Assembly: GCA_914767715.1 (NCBI GenBank) | Contig: OU612068.1 | Location: 2,604,001-2,668,000 of the forward strand | Reading direction: 5' to 3' | Length of the DNA stretch: 64,000 nt | Origin: Membranipora membranacea | Lineage: Eukaryota; Bryozoa; Gymnolaemata; Cheilostomatida; Membraniporidae | Shown: piece after piece, positions 1 through 11,493 of the stretch | How positions within the stretch are numbered: position 1 is the stretch's first letter | Layout: every line of letters begins with the position of its first letter | Translations under genes and position numbers: made by a program | The notes under the pieces: model-generated | Database searches by the model: none | Told to the model about the DNA's origin: nothing | The model's input: only the letters and a program-made list of their open reading frames with translations

Positions 1-135
1 ATCAAGCTTGGACATTCTTCTGTTGGTCGCTAGAGTGAGTGTTGAGTTCTTCATAGCACCGACGATATCAGCATACACTCTAGCATTGAGGAGATAATCA
101 CACACTGTAAATATAGACTGGCCTTGGGACACCAT
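1..135 (-). CDS. N-terminal coding fragment of an unrecognised gene, cut by window edge
   Basis: On the minus strand an ATG at 133-135 opens 45 codons that stay open to the window edge. An in-frame TGA lies directly upstream of the ATG, so the ATG is either the true start or lies just inside an exon. The peptide begins MVSQGQSIFTVCDYLLNARV and ends ATNRRMSKLD. Its composition is that of an ordinary soluble protein, with no simple-sequence bias and no signal peptide. I do not recognise the family. The gene runs in the same direction as the IAP-type gene 2.4 kb away. Because only 45 residues are visible, a chance open frame cannot be excluded. Confidence 0.4.
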   Translation of the reverse strand, partial: MVSQGQSIFTVCDYLLNARVYADIVGAMKNSTLTLATNRRMSKLD

Positions 136-1342
136 TCAATCCCTCCTCTTCTACAACAATAACTACAGGATTTATTTACCCAGCAGCTCAACTAAATTTA
201 CTTACTTCAATCAGTCTTACCAAAGAAGCGCTATTGACAATCCATGAGCTATCAATTTAAAATTCTAACATATAAAAACAACCTAGAATTGGGTTCCCCT
301 CAATTTCAGCGTTGCAATCTTTAACATCGACCATTTAGATTCACCCGGCTTCTGAAACCTTCATTAAACAACAAACACCACAGAATTGCCTATCCTCATA
401 AAATATTTTTACAAATTTACTGAAAAGCCATATATTGTGTGAGCTGCCCAATATTTGGCTAAATAGCTAAGTTTTTGTTGTCTTCCTCCCGCAAGGTAAA
501 TCAATATGTGCCTGTAGACTTGGTGAACTTTGTCCTTAAAAGTTTATTTTTATGAGATCAAAGGGAAGGCAACTTAACAAAATGACAGCTCTTCTCTCTT
601 AAAAGCAATGTAAACAGCATCACGTTTTATCTCTCCAACAGAATTCATTCTGCCTAAGTAAATACTCTCCCTCCTACTCCCAGCACCTTAACTATTGAAT
701 CAACTTCAGTACACATTTAAAACATACCTGTACTTTGACAGAGTAACATAATGGCGGTCTATTTAAAAAAAATATTTTGATTAACAAACTGATTGATTAT
801 TTTATTGTTTTGTCTAGTTCAGGGCCAGTCTATCTTTCTATGTCTGATTTTGCTTCTCAAAGATTTTCATCCATATCCGTCCCGTTGTAGCTCCCTCACA
901 AGTGCTAGCCACCCTGTGGGTTACGTATCAAAATATTGTTATACCTATTTGACCATTAAAGAGATTGGCTCTTATGTAAGATGATATTTTGTTTTAGTAA
1001 GGCCAGCAAAAATCAGCTGTGAGATCTGTATCAGTAAAAGTCACACAAAGAAGTCATCATGCTACTCGTGCTTTATAGCTGACACAGATCAAATGTAGCA
1101 GTTTTTCTGGCCTAATACATCTAGTTTTCTACTTGAGGCATACAACAATATTTTTTGTATCCTGTCGATGTGATTTCTAATATAGTACATGTTTGCAAAC
1201 AAAAATTCAGTGAATCTTCCTTGGCCTCATTGAGTCCAATATATTGAAAAAGATGATTGGTTTGTCTCCGAAATACTTTGAGATGCTACCTTTGTATACA
1301 GCCTTGCATGCATAAATACAGTACAGGTTGGCTATCTTAAAC

Positions 1343-1368
1343 CAGGGAGGGTGGGGCAGCCCTCCCTG
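1343..1368. mobile_element. Micro-palindrome, CAGGGAGGG family, 26 bp, with 7-bp direct repeats
   Basis: A 26-bp sequence with 9-bp inverted arms CAGGGAGGG and CCCTCCCTG is flanked immediately on both sides by CTTAAAC (1336-1342 and 1369-1375). The flanks are direct repeats, as expected for a target-site duplication. Related copies are at 37082 and 42244. It is far too short to code for anything; mobility is inferred from the flanks. Confidence 0.6.
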
Positions 1369-1596
1369 CTTAAACTAACATGAGAAGCCTCACAATAAAA
1401 AACTGATGATTGGTAGCGTAGGAAATCCTGGGAAAATCAGACAAGGGATGCAACTCCAAACTCATACAGAGTGGACAAATTGACTTCTGTCTTCTCACCT
1501 TATCTAGGCCATATGTCTGAGGGTGGCCGAGGGTAGTGTTATTAAATAGCATATGTTTCAATGATATCTTATGGAATGATATGAATATGTTACACT

Positions 1597-1629
1597 CATA
1601 GACTTAATAATAATAATATTAAGTCTATG
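1597..1629. mobile_element. Micro-palindrome, CATAGAC family, 33 bp, with 8-bp direct repeats
   Basis: Inverted arms CATAGACTTAATA and TATTAAGTCTATG (13 bp each) surround a short AT-rich loop. The direct repeat GTTACACT flanks it exactly (1589-1596 and 1630-1637). The flank is 8 bp rather than the 7 bp of the other copies, possibly by one chance match. Degenerate relatives lie at 18477 and 33092. Confidence 0.6.
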
Positions 1630-2543
1630 GTTACACTATTATTGAAGAGTTTTATAATAAAACAATGTAAGTAAGTAACTTGTTGTAATAAAAAGTGGAG
1701 GAGTCATTGAAGGATTGAGTCACTGATATCAGTAGATTGAGACGCCAATATCTGTGCATATAGTACTGATAACATGGGTTGGAGTCACTGATAACAATAA
1801 GTAGAGTATACATATCACATGTCTCAAACAATCAATTCGATGATACTATGAAATAGTATGTGAGTAATTTGATAATAATACAAATATAAGTGGCCAACTG
1901 TGATGACTCTTGAAAGTGTACCAAGCATCCAGTATTCGTCTCGTACAGTTCAGCTTCTTAGAAAGGGAACTTGATGGCCAGCAGCAGCAGCTCAGAATAA
2001 GTAACCAGTACCGGACTCATCAAGCTGTGATTGTGCATCGGCCTTTCCTTTTCTTACAGGAGTTATCCTAACCGAATAGCTTTTTATAAGGAAGAAGAGA
2101 TGAAAGAATTGACACCATCTCCCCACTGGCAGACTGTGATATTTAGTTTGGCTTGTTTCTGCAATGTATAAAGTTGTTGTTGTTTCAGCTGCTACAGCAT
2201 CGGAATGTTGAGCTAGTTTGGGCAGGCTGCCCGGGTTTATGTGGTACTCAAGAAAACAGACATCAATGGATTAAATCAAGTTTTACATTCTGCCACTTTT
2301 GCGTAGAGTAAACATTTGGCCTAACCTCAGACAGTAAAAGCTTGAACTTGGCGATAGTCTCAATTTTTATTTGCTCTTTTTGATGAAGAGGGCTATAACC
2401 AGCTGTTACAGCCAGTTAAGTGTAGAGTAGTAGGATTTATCTGTCTCCGCTGCTGATAATACTGCTGGGTAATGTGATACATCTTAGATTGCTGGGTTCG
2501 TCAACAGGATTCACTTTGAATTTGATAATAATTTTGTACTCAC

Positions 2544-3842
2544 ATATATTGGCATTATTCAGACGACGCTCAAGTACTTCCACCCTGTCTTCAAGGTCCT
2601 CATTCAGATCACAGCCTGCAATAGTGAAAAGTATCATGATCATTTCAATTAATGACTTTTGTGAAACAGAAAACTAAGCACAAGTCAAGAGTAAATTTAC
2701 GAGTATTGAATACTGTCTAGCGTTTAGTTTGGCTATGGTGAATTAATGTTAGAAAGCAGCAATCTTAGCTAAGTTTGGAGCTTATATAGAGTATTGCGTT
2801 AGAGTAATATTAGCTAGCCATAAATTTCTATATTCCAAGCCTGCGTGAACTGGGAAACTTTTCTTCTTGTGAATCCTTGACTCTAGGGTATATCTGAGTA
2901 TAGTGACACTGACTAACCTGAATCGGCCAGCTGCAACACATTGTCATAATCTTCCCTCTTCATGTTACTGATTTCATCACGCATTTTGTCTTCATTCTCA
3001 AAGATTCTTTCATTGTGCTGCCCCAACACCTCATCAATCTCATAGTCTGTGAAGCCTCTGCTTCTTGCATAATCCCTCAGCCTTGTTTTGAGCTCCTGTA
3101 TACTCGGATCCTCCCTATTGAACTGATCGACGAAGAAATCAGACTTTTTCTTACGTACAAAGACACATGTGCTGTGTATTTTGGCATGTTCCACCCATGG
3201 ATCATCATTTGCGTTCCATCCTTGGACAAAACCACCGCAACTAAAACAACGTACATTGTCATCGAAGCCGGAATAGTAAAATCCAGCTTCATAAAGTTCT
3301 TTTGGATGTTTCTTATTGGAGTTTGGCCAACTTGTGAAAGACAACATTCTTTCTGTTTCACTGCACATGATGTCATTAATAGGTGGATCTGCAATTACAA
3401 GACCATTAGCATCCAAACGCGGTTTTGGGGCATAAGCATCCGCAGAGTGAACGCCAGGTTTGGTATTATTTGTATTCAATTGTACCTCTTGATCTTCTCT
3501 GATTGGGATATTACCGCTGTGTGCGGAACGTGACAGGAAAGGACAAACTGTAGTCTCAAATCCTTTGTGCTCAGCCAGAGGGTCATCGTTTGTATCCCAT
3601 CCCTCGATGCACACCTTACAGAATGGACAGACTACTTTATCGTTCGGTCCATGGTAGTATAGTCCTGCTTTGGCCATTCGCTCTCCAGAGAGATTACCAC
3701 TATGAGGCCAGTTACAATCAAACGATGCCAGACGGAGCTTCTCATCCCTCATGATCATTAGCTTCTCCTCAGCATTTTTACTTGTGAGCTGCCTTGCAAG
3801 CTGATCCCGTGCGACTTTGGATTGTCCGGGTTGTGCGTCCAT
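2544..3842 (-). CDS. Inhibitor-of-apoptosis-type protein with two BIR domains (C-terminus not found)
   Basis: Exon A is 3842-2918 and exon B 2615-2544, joined by a GT-AG intron (donor GTTAGT, acceptor TTGCAG). Exon B ends at a GTGAGT donor, so the protein continues in an exon I could not find. BIR1 spans about residues 36-103 (C72, C75, H92, C100). BIR2 spans about 165-230 (C199, C202, H219, C226). Both keep the W-x-x-N-DDP-x-x-EH core. Residues 250-276 resemble the UBA-like linker that follows the BIRs in cIAP and XIAP. Exon B encodes a short acidic, coiled-coil-like helix. BIR proteins of this type bind caspases or IAP-binding motifs, and most end in a RING E3 ligase; no RING is visible here. 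A splice acceptor four bases before the ATG suggests a 5'-UTR intron. If the GTGAGT donor is skipped, the frame stops at 2437. Family assignment is firm; the C-terminus is open. Confidence 0.88.
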
Positions 3843-4572
3843 GCTTCTAAAACAATAGGGGAGCAGAGACTATATTATAACACAAACATCTGATGGCTCA
3901 AGTACCTACCATTAATATTAGTTGGCTTTACTATCATGCTTGATCAAAACTACCAATCCCAGCTGACACACACCTACTTAATCACCATTCCCCTCAATAC
4001 CAACAACAGTGAGCAGCACCATGAAATATCAGAACCATAATTCAATAATCATTTGCAGTAAATATGTACCTCTTTAAATGTTGTATAGAGAACTCAGCTC
4101 AGATTCACTTCATCTAGTTATAAAAAAAACTGAACATTAGCAACTAGTCTAACCTAACTCCTTGGTCTACCTCTCTAAATCTACTTAGAAACTTCTGCAA
4201 GTCTGGTGTAGTAAACATTGGCAATTTTATCATGGGGATTTCCAGTAGCATTAGTTCCTGTTTGTTGTGAGACATAATTGAGGCTTTATTGGAAAACAAG
4301 TGCAAACTAAGGACCTGAGGCATGCTATGGAATTCCCAACGGATTTTCCATTGAATGTTATTTCCAATTGCGAACAAAGAAGAGTAAGACTTGCTCCAAT
4401 ATCAATACCAGTACATCATAACAGCCTATTGTGATATTTCGAAAATTTTATTTTGTGGGAAGGGTGCGTCCACCAAATTGACATGATGTCAGAATCTAAC
4501 TAACTTCGTCTATTTTTGTCTCAATATTCCCGATTATTCTGTCAAAAGTTCTGCTGCGCTAAGGGGAACAAA
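3843..4572. other. Upstream flank of the IAP-type gene, nothing recognised
   Basis: AT-rich non-coding sequence between the IAP-type start codon and the 14-bp minisatellite. A 77-codon minus-strand frame at 4144-4377 resembles no family I know and is probably chance. Any promoter lies here, upstream of the inferred 5'-UTR intron, but I see no clear TATA box. Confidence 0.4.
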
Positions 4573-4836
4573 CCTCTGAGCCCACACCTCTGAGCCCACA
4601 CCTCTGAGCCCACACCTCTGAGCCCACACCTCTGAGCCCACACCTCTGAGCCCACACCTCTGAGCCCACACCTCAGAGCCCACACCTCTGAGCCCACACC
4701 TCTCAGCCCACACCTCTGAGCCCACACCTCTGAGCCCACACCTCTGAGCCCACACCTCTGAGCCCACACCTCTGAGCCCACACCTCAGAGCCCACACCTC
4801 TGAGCACACACCTCTCAGCCCACACCTCTCAGCCCA
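4573..4836. repeat. 14-bp minisatellite, about 19 copies
   Basis: Near-perfect head-to-tail copies of CCTCTGAGCCCACA, with rare one-base changes (CCTCAGAG, CCTCTCAG, GAGCACA). Because 14 is not a multiple of 3, three copies (42 bp) give a 14-residue peptide period, which creates long spurious minus-strand open frames through the array. It abuts the 3' side of the RTE-like LINE fragment. Confidence 0.95.
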
Positions 4837-4849
4837 GGTAGTATGAATT

Positions 4850-5640
4850 AGGAACTCAAGACAAGTAAAGGTAAAACAAATGAAACAGACAAAACAAACA
4901 AACACAAGAAGGTAACGGCAGCAGCAGGTTTTCTCATGAACATATTTCTCACCTTTCTCACATAGTCCGCCGTGTTTCGGGATGGGTGGCGGTCCTGCAG
5001 GGCACCAAGTTCTATTACAGAATGCCATCTGATTCTTTCATCAACATCTTCATCTGAGAGGCCCCATCTTGGCATGTCACCCTTTACTGTATCCATCCAC
5101 CTTTTCTTTGGCCTCCCTCTCTTTCTCTTTCCTTATATTCTCATCTCAGCCACCATTCTAATATCCTCCTCCCATCTCTCCTGCGTACATGTCCGTACCA
5201 TTGAAGGCGTCTCCTCCTCATGCCTATTGCAATGGCTTCTATTTTGGCCTCAACCCTTATACTCTCATTTGTTTTATGATCTTCCGTGTCTATATTATAA
5301 ATGTGTCGGAGCATCCTTATCTCAGTTGCACTTATCTTGTCTTCTTGTCTTTGAGTCAGTGGCCAGATCTCATTTCCGTACATCAGTGTAGGTTTTATTG
5401 CCATCTTGTACAACAGAACCTTGAGCTTGGTGGGAATTTTCTTATCACAAAGCACTCCTGTCAGCTCTCTTTATCTATTCCATGCCTTCTCTATCCTCTG
5501 CTATTTCTATTCCGCATCCTCCCTCTTAGTCTATTGTGGTTTCCAGGTATTTGAATGTTGATACCTGCGGCAGATCAGTTGAACCTTCTCCATCATACTT
5601 CTTCATTTCTATCCTTTGTAAATTTCCGACTGGCAGCAGA
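4850..5640 (-). mobile_element. RTE-like LINE, C-terminal reverse-transcriptase fragment
   Basis: Minus-strand frames at 5455-5141 and 5096-4848 together encode the characteristic C-terminal tail of RTE-type non-LTR retrotransposons: KPTLMYGNEIWPLTQRQEDK, then EIRMLRHIYNI, then RRRRLQWYGHVRRRD, then KRWMDTVKGDMPRWGLSDED. Stops and a frame change separate the parts, and the catalytic part of the reverse transcriptase is absent, so this is a dead, 5'-truncated copy. Weak similarity continues upstream to about 5640. Confidence 0.8.
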
Positions 5641-5764
5641 TGTTCTGTCTTAGGCCTAATTATTATAGTCTAATTATTATAGTTTTGATTAATTTGATCA
5701 ATAATGGACAAATTAAAACTGCTTCACATATTATGGCTTTGGTTGTTTGTGGATGATGGGTGCG

Positions 5765-5955
5765 TTGGTACCGGCCATAATGCCATGCCAGGTAATAACA
5801 CCACTGCACATTATGCCAATGCCAAAATACCAGTTGTACAAAACGCCAGTTGTGTCAAAATACCAGTGGATAAAACGCCGGATTGGACATAATACCATTT
5901 GGGACAACATACCATATCCCAAAATACCAATGCCATAATGCCAAAATATGTTACC
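5765..5955. repeat. Degenerate 14-17 bp tandem array with AAAATACCA core
   Basis: Successive units share a core such as AAAATACCA or AAAACGCCA followed by 5-8 variable bases, in about ten copies. The layout resembles the 16-bp array at 13.3 kb, but the sequence differs. Confidence 0.65.
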
Positions 5956-6021
5956 AATTCAAGATCAGCCACGCTGTATATTTTCTTGTTAGTTATATTA
6001 CAGCTGCGAGTTGCTCAGTCA

Positions 6022-6097
6022 GAGTAGGAGGTGCTTCAGCTGGTTAGAGCCATCTCCTTCACTGCTCAAGTCTCGAAGTTTCTACGTTTGAATTTTG
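6022..6097 (+). repeat. tRNA-like SINE head
   Basis: GTAGGAGGTGCTTCAGCTGG then TTAGAGCC looks like a tRNA A-box region, and TACGTTTGAATTTTG sits where a B box would be. It shares the lead-in GTAGGAGGTG with the better-preserved copy at 10552-10636 on the other strand. It is too diverged for a working tRNA, so a tRNA-derived SINE is the likely reading. Confidence 0.5.
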
Positions 6098-7045
6098 ATG
6101 ATCTCTTGGGTTTGTTGGGCCCCATGTGTACCGAAGGCTAGTGTGTGTTGCAGAAATTGCAGCCAAATATTGTGCCACAAACTCTGTGGGATATGGCAAA
6201 TCAATTGACTCTCTAAAGTTGACCAACTTTATGTCTTGGCTAGAAGGGTTTTGACTGGTCTTGACTGATGCTATTACTGGCGTCATGAAGGCTAGCATGA
6301 TTAAACATAGTCTAGGAAAATTCTGTTCATGAGTTCATGAGTATGCAGTTTAGCATAAAAATACAATCTTTTTCAGCGCTAAGACACTGAAAAAGTTACA
6401 TCTGAGGCAAGGCCATTTCTAGAACAGTCCTAATGATTATCTTTGTATTGGATACTCTTTTACATCTTGTTTATAGCTTTCAACATTATACCGACACAAC
6501 ATAACATAATTACATAATTATGTACACCTTATTCATGTCTTTTAGATCTTTGCTGCCTGTAAAGAAAGGTGAGGGAAGAAAGAGCTGAGGTGAGAATGTT
6601 TAGAATAATGAGGTGATCAGATCACCATAAAAAACAAGCTTTGATGATTGTCTGCGGTTTAGACAGTCGTGGAGAGTAAACTCGGTCACTTGGTCACTCG
6701 GTCGTCGGTGGAAATCATCCATCCTATACTGAAAAATGTGTGTCTATACTCTACAGTGTCTATACATCCCAGTTGAGACTAAGCTACCTAAGTTAACCAG
6801 TAATCGGGAGACTCCACCGGTGAACAAACTATGAAAACTATCTTTTTATGGCTTTTCATCAAACTCATAAAACCTTGTTAAATATAACTCAACAATTAGC
6901 AAACAATTTTTCCTTGGGCCGGTCCCATGGTTTGGCTACTTTTTTCTAGATAGCCAAAAGCAAATACCAAGTGCATTGACGCAACCACCTAGGAACTGAA
7001 CTGGAAACAGGCATTAAATCCAAACACGTGTTCACAGAGTAAGGA

Positions 7046-7073
7046 CAGAGACTATAGATATCTATAGTCTCTG
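7046..7073. mobile_element. Micro-palindrome, CAGAGAC family, perfect 28-bp palindrome with 7-bp direct repeats
   Basis: The sequence starts CAGAGACTATAGAT and is exactly its own reverse complement over 28 bp, ending in GTCTCTG. The direct repeat GTAAGGA flanks it on both sides (7039-7045 and 7074-7080). A longer relative with the same ends is at 19853. Confidence 0.65.
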
Positions 7074-9860
7074 GTAAGGATATACAGAGGGGACACTTTA
7101 ATGATTGTTATAGGGGAAAATTCATCAATATGGCCACCTGCTAATTTCAATAATTATATTGCCACTCAGGTCAGGTTATGCTATCAGAAACAGAGAATTA
7201 CACTATGACCTGACAATCTATCACTTCCTACAGTCACCAGCCTCCTGCACTGCAACTGCAACCATTTTATTAAAATATCAGATTACAATAATGACTATTC
7301 ACCAACCTCTCACATTAAAACAGAACACAGATCAACAGAACATCTTCTTGTAAAGCTAGAATTGACCGATAGGCTACCACCAAACTATGTAGTGGAGAAC
7401 ACAGAGACAGAATACTTTACTTGAATATTACACGAGTTTTTTTTTCGAGGTAAATTACGATTTTTTGCCATCATTTCAACACTACTAACACTTTGGTTGA
7501 TGGCGCTAATAATAGCAAGCCTGCCATTCACAACTCGATATTGTCACTTGCATCCCATAACACAGCCGATTCCGTCATTGCCATCCGATGCAGCACAGAG
7601 TACGCGTTAGGGTTTTCGGCCTAACATGGCCAGTTGCCGGGACAACTTGTATTGTCTCAGCTGTCTATATGACTTGTATCATGTGGAATTCATGGATTTT
7701 CATATTGGTTTTCAGTTGTATTTTGCCTCTTGTGATTATGCAGAGCGTGCCGGGGGGGGGGGGGATGGAGGAGGGGCATATCACTACTCCCAACATAGGT
7801 TTAGTCAACATCACCATCCAGGCCCCTACCATATGTACTTAGTTTTGCATAGCTGGATGTCAGACATTGGTTATCTCTTTAGTTTGACTAGAGATCTATC
7901 TTACATACATACCGCCTATTATGTGATTCCATGAATCTCTCTGTAATTAATGTGGTTAATAAGTAGACTGAATTCTGGCTTATAACTTTACTACAAGCCA
8001 CACTCCAATATTTTCCATTTGAGGATAGGGCCGTAATCTAGGAGTTATCTTACCATGGAGATGGGGAACATTTAACTTCATGGGTGAATTGCATTTAGAC
8101 TACAATCCATGGCTCATCACAATATTCTCATTTACATTATAGAATAAAGAGTCTGCTTGTAAAGATTAATGTACTTGGTTGATAGGCAAAAAATTAAGGA
8201 AACTTCAGCTGTTGACACAAAATCTATCTATCACCTTACATAAATTTTTGGATATAACCTTTTAGAAACCAGATAACTACTAGCCTGTTGGTCGTACCAT
8301 AAAATGAAAGATATAAATGTAGAGCTTGAAATATGGACATCAAAATAAAAATGGAAAGCAGACCTTGATTTAAATGTAAAAGTGACAAGTGTCGTCATTG
8401 TCACAGGGTAAGACTATATCCCTACTCTGTGATATTTGTAATTGTAATTTTTTATACTTTAAGTCAAAAACCCACAAGGCTCTGAAGCTGTAATTGAAGT
8501 GTTCCCTTTATATCCTTACTCTATGAAAGCATCGGGATAGATGACATAAGACAAAGCACAGTCTGAAAATAAATTGATACATTCGTTGTAAGTAGAAACA
8601 TTATCCTTTAGCGGAGGGATTACCAATTTTATTATGGAAGCCTGATACATGTAATAAAAAGTTAAAATGTCCTGTAAAAAATGCAACTATCCGATGTTCA
8701 TTTGTTCAAATGTTTAAATCAAAAGTGGATTTTTTTAAACATTTGATTGACAACAATCTTCATCATTAAATGATGTTCTTCCAAATGTGCTAAGGCAAGC
8801 AAAACAATAAAAAATAAAATGGATAAAGATTTGTGTTTAACACTTGATGAGTTGGTGAGAAATGATTGGCTAGTTTTTCTAGGGTTTGCAGCTGTTTCCA
8901 CAGTGTCAGAAAATCCTTTTGCTCCATCCATTGCCAAAAATTATGTGTATGCGTGCTTTAAGATCTACTCCATCTGATAATATTTATGGGGAACGGTTTA
9001 CAAGAAGCCTGAACTGTTTCATCTTTGCAGCCCTCCCTTACCGGGTTCCTGTGTTCTAAGAGGGTTTGCAGCCCAAAGACAGACAAGCAAATCTTCCCTG
9101 ACCGGATCTGAGTGACCAAGTATTTGTCTTCTTGCAAGTAGAGGGGAAAATCAATCATTGTTAATGTTCAGTTTATTTACCCAGATCCTTTCCAATGCTA
9201 GCTTTCTTACCCTCTAAATAAATAAAAGTGTAAAGTCTTAAAAAATATAGCTCTATATTTTTAGGGGAAGCTTGTATTATCCTTAACAAAATCTAGTTTG
9301 CCTTCAGATTTACCATGAGCAGGATTGAAGAAATTAGGGATTAGTCTCAAGGACTAAAACTACCACGTTGCACAAATACGGTACATGGTTTCAACCATAA
9401 TTTGCCACCATGACAACTGCTCACATAACCCAATCAAAACTCGTCAACCAGAACTCATCAACCTGAGGACAAAAACCAGAACTCATCACATCATACACAT
9501 TATAATACACAACCAGCAGCAGCACAAACACTTATAGCGATCAGCGGACCAACGTCTAACAGGAGACAATCACAGAGTTGGTGGACCAAACACTATGAAG
9601 TTGATGAAAATATCCGTATTTACCTGGTTAATGGCGCTATAGGAAATATACAGAAAGGTACAGACTTGGAAACTATATTACCTGTTGACATCAGTAAAGC
9701 TTTACAAAGGTATGTATGATACCCATCAGATCAAGCCCTCCATGTACCATGTCAAGAGATATAGTAAAGAAAGGGATAGGCTGGAATCAGAAGGCCTCGG
9801 AACAGCGCTTGACTCATGGTTTCTAGCTGAAGACCTGTGTGTATGTGCAGCACCGTACAC

Positions 9861-10239
9861 CAGAATTGCATATAAATCTCAAGAGTTGTATTTAAATCTC
9901 CAGAACTGTATTTAAAACTCCAGGATTGTATTTGAATCTCAAAAATTGTAATCAAATCTCCAGAATTGTATTTAAATCTCCAGAATTTTATTAAAATCTC
10001 CAGAATTGTATTTAAATCTCAAAAATTGTATTAAAATCTCCAGAATTGTATTTAAATCTGAATAATTTTATTTAAATCTCCAGAATTGTGAATTAGATCT
10101 CTAGAATTGTATTTATATCTCCAGAATTGTATTTATATCTCCAGAAATATATTTAAATCTTCAGAATTGTATTTCAATCTCCAGAATTGTATTCAAAGCT
10201 CAATAATTGTATTTCAATCTCCAGAATTGTATGTATATC
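9861..10239. repeat. 20-bp tandem array, about 19 copies
   Basis: Degenerate copies of CCAGAATTGTATTTAAATCT run head to tail, with the TTGTATTTAAATC part best conserved. The array is AT-rich and has no coding sense. Confidence 0.9.
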
Positions 10240-11173
10240 AGAGAGCAGAATGTTGGTCCCATCAGCCAGATCTCGCTGCATTCTACAGTCACAGAATTAT
10301 TCTGACTTTGCTTTGTTTGGCAGTGCCCGGAAGATTTAATTAAGGGGTTTGCACTGTATAGAGAATTTTGTGACCCATAAAAAAATCAAAGCTGATTATA
10401 GTACAATTGGCTCACCAAAGCTCCTAACTGGCAGATTTTTTATCGTTGCCTAGCTAGGCTGCCCGTCTTAGTTGGAATCAAGATAAAAACAGAATACAAA
10501 ACAAACTTTAAAATATCGTAAGATTAGCAGTGCAGTCCCCAGTAGTCGATGGACTGCAGTGGGACTGGAACCCACAACCTTCAACACTTGCATGCTGAAG
10601 GACCGGTGCTCTCACCAACTGAGCCACCTCCTACTCCTACTCGATACTATTATTTCTTTACTACTACAAGTGCACTCTAGTCTGATATTTTTACTCAGGG
10701 ACTTTATTGGGAGGTGAATAGAGCCACTTTACCAGATCTAATGTACCAGACCAACTCGACGTATAAGTCTATCTCGATGGCTCTGTCAATGAGAGGAGCA
10801 GGACAGGTGGCTGGCTCCATCTTAGGTATTGTAGCTTTGAGTTGGCTTTTATTTATGGCAGGTTGTTGTGATGATGAAATTGACAATTTAAGCCAGTTTA
10901 AAAATCCCTAACAGAACGCTCTCCGCTATCCTAACTAACTCAAGTTCAATGGTCTTCACAGAGCTTGAGTAGATTATTTATTTTTTGTTTTACATGTTTT
11001 AATGTTATTATAATATATTACATGATAGTACTGCATAGGTATTATATTCAAACAGCTGTACTCAATGAACCCCACCAGAACTCGCATCATGTCATAACTA
11101 CATACTATACTCATACCCACAACCACCTCATCCAAGCTACATCTATATTGTATACAAAAAACACTCTCAACAA
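10240..11173. other. Non-coding interval around a SINE head
   Basis: No gene is recognised. The only interpretable element is the tRNA-like SINE head at 10552-10636. Short open frames on both strands lack conserved features. Confidence 0.4.
10552..10636 (-). repeat. tRNA-like SINE head
   Basis: On the minus strand GGTGGCTCAGTTGG then TGAGAGCACC matches a tRNA D-arm/A-box, and GGGTTCCAGTCCCAC matches a T-arm/B-box at the right spacing. The anticodon arm does not fold into a standard 5-bp stem and 7-base loop, and no matched acceptor stem is visible. A tRNA-derived SINE is therefore more likely than a functional tRNA gene. Confidence 0.6.
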
Positions 11174-11400
11174 CAACCATCATCAGTAAAGCCTACACAT
11201 ATCATACCCGCATTCTTGAAGCGCTATCATTTTATTAGACTAATACATATCCGAACATACCATATGGCAACCATCACCAGTAAGGCCACAACATATCATG
11301 ACTGCATTCTTGAAGCGCCATCATTTCATTGGACTAAAACATATCAGAACATACCACACAGCAACCATCACTAGTAAGGCCACATTATATCCCGATTGTA
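11174..11400. repeat. Tandem repeat of about 94 bp, 2.4 copies
   Basis: CAACCATCA followed by CAGTAARGCC and TTCTTGAAGCG recurs at 11174, 11269 and 11362, giving two full diverged units and a partial third. Confidence 0.75.
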
Positions 11401-11493
11401 CCTTATACCCATGAGACGCTCGCCAAAACACACCACTCCACTTTACTTGTCTAAAACCTTCCCAATACCATCACCTATGATTAATCCTGTTAT

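Larger units (their letters stand above)
136..2543. other. Intergenic or 3'-flank DNA without a recognised gene
   Basis: AT-rich sequence between the fragment at the window edge and the second visible exon of the IAP-type gene. Two micro-palindromes lie in it (1343 and 1597, listed separately). I looked on the minus strand for a RING-finger exon that could end the IAP-type gene and did not find a convincing one. Confidence 0.5.
5956..9860. other. Non-coding interval with a SINE head and one micro-palindrome
   Basis: I see no gene in this stretch. It holds a tRNA-like SINE head near 6022, a micro-palindrome at 7046, a homopolymer run of G near 7752 and otherwise AT-rich unique-looking sequence. 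Open frames at 7588-7934 and 8719-9158 have no recognisable protein features. Confidence 0.4.

Noticed and set aside
3015-3533. 172-aa plus-strand open frame
   Set aside because: It is antisense to the well-supported BIR exon and has no domain of its own.
4534-5028. 164-aa minus-strand open frame with repeated CGLRGVGSEVWAQR-like peptide
   Set aside because: It runs through the 14-bp minisatellite and into the LINE tail in the wrong frame; the 42-bp peptide period is forced by the repeat.
10552-10636. Functional tRNA gene
   Set aside because: A- and B-box regions are present, but there is no paired acceptor stem and no standard anticodon arm.
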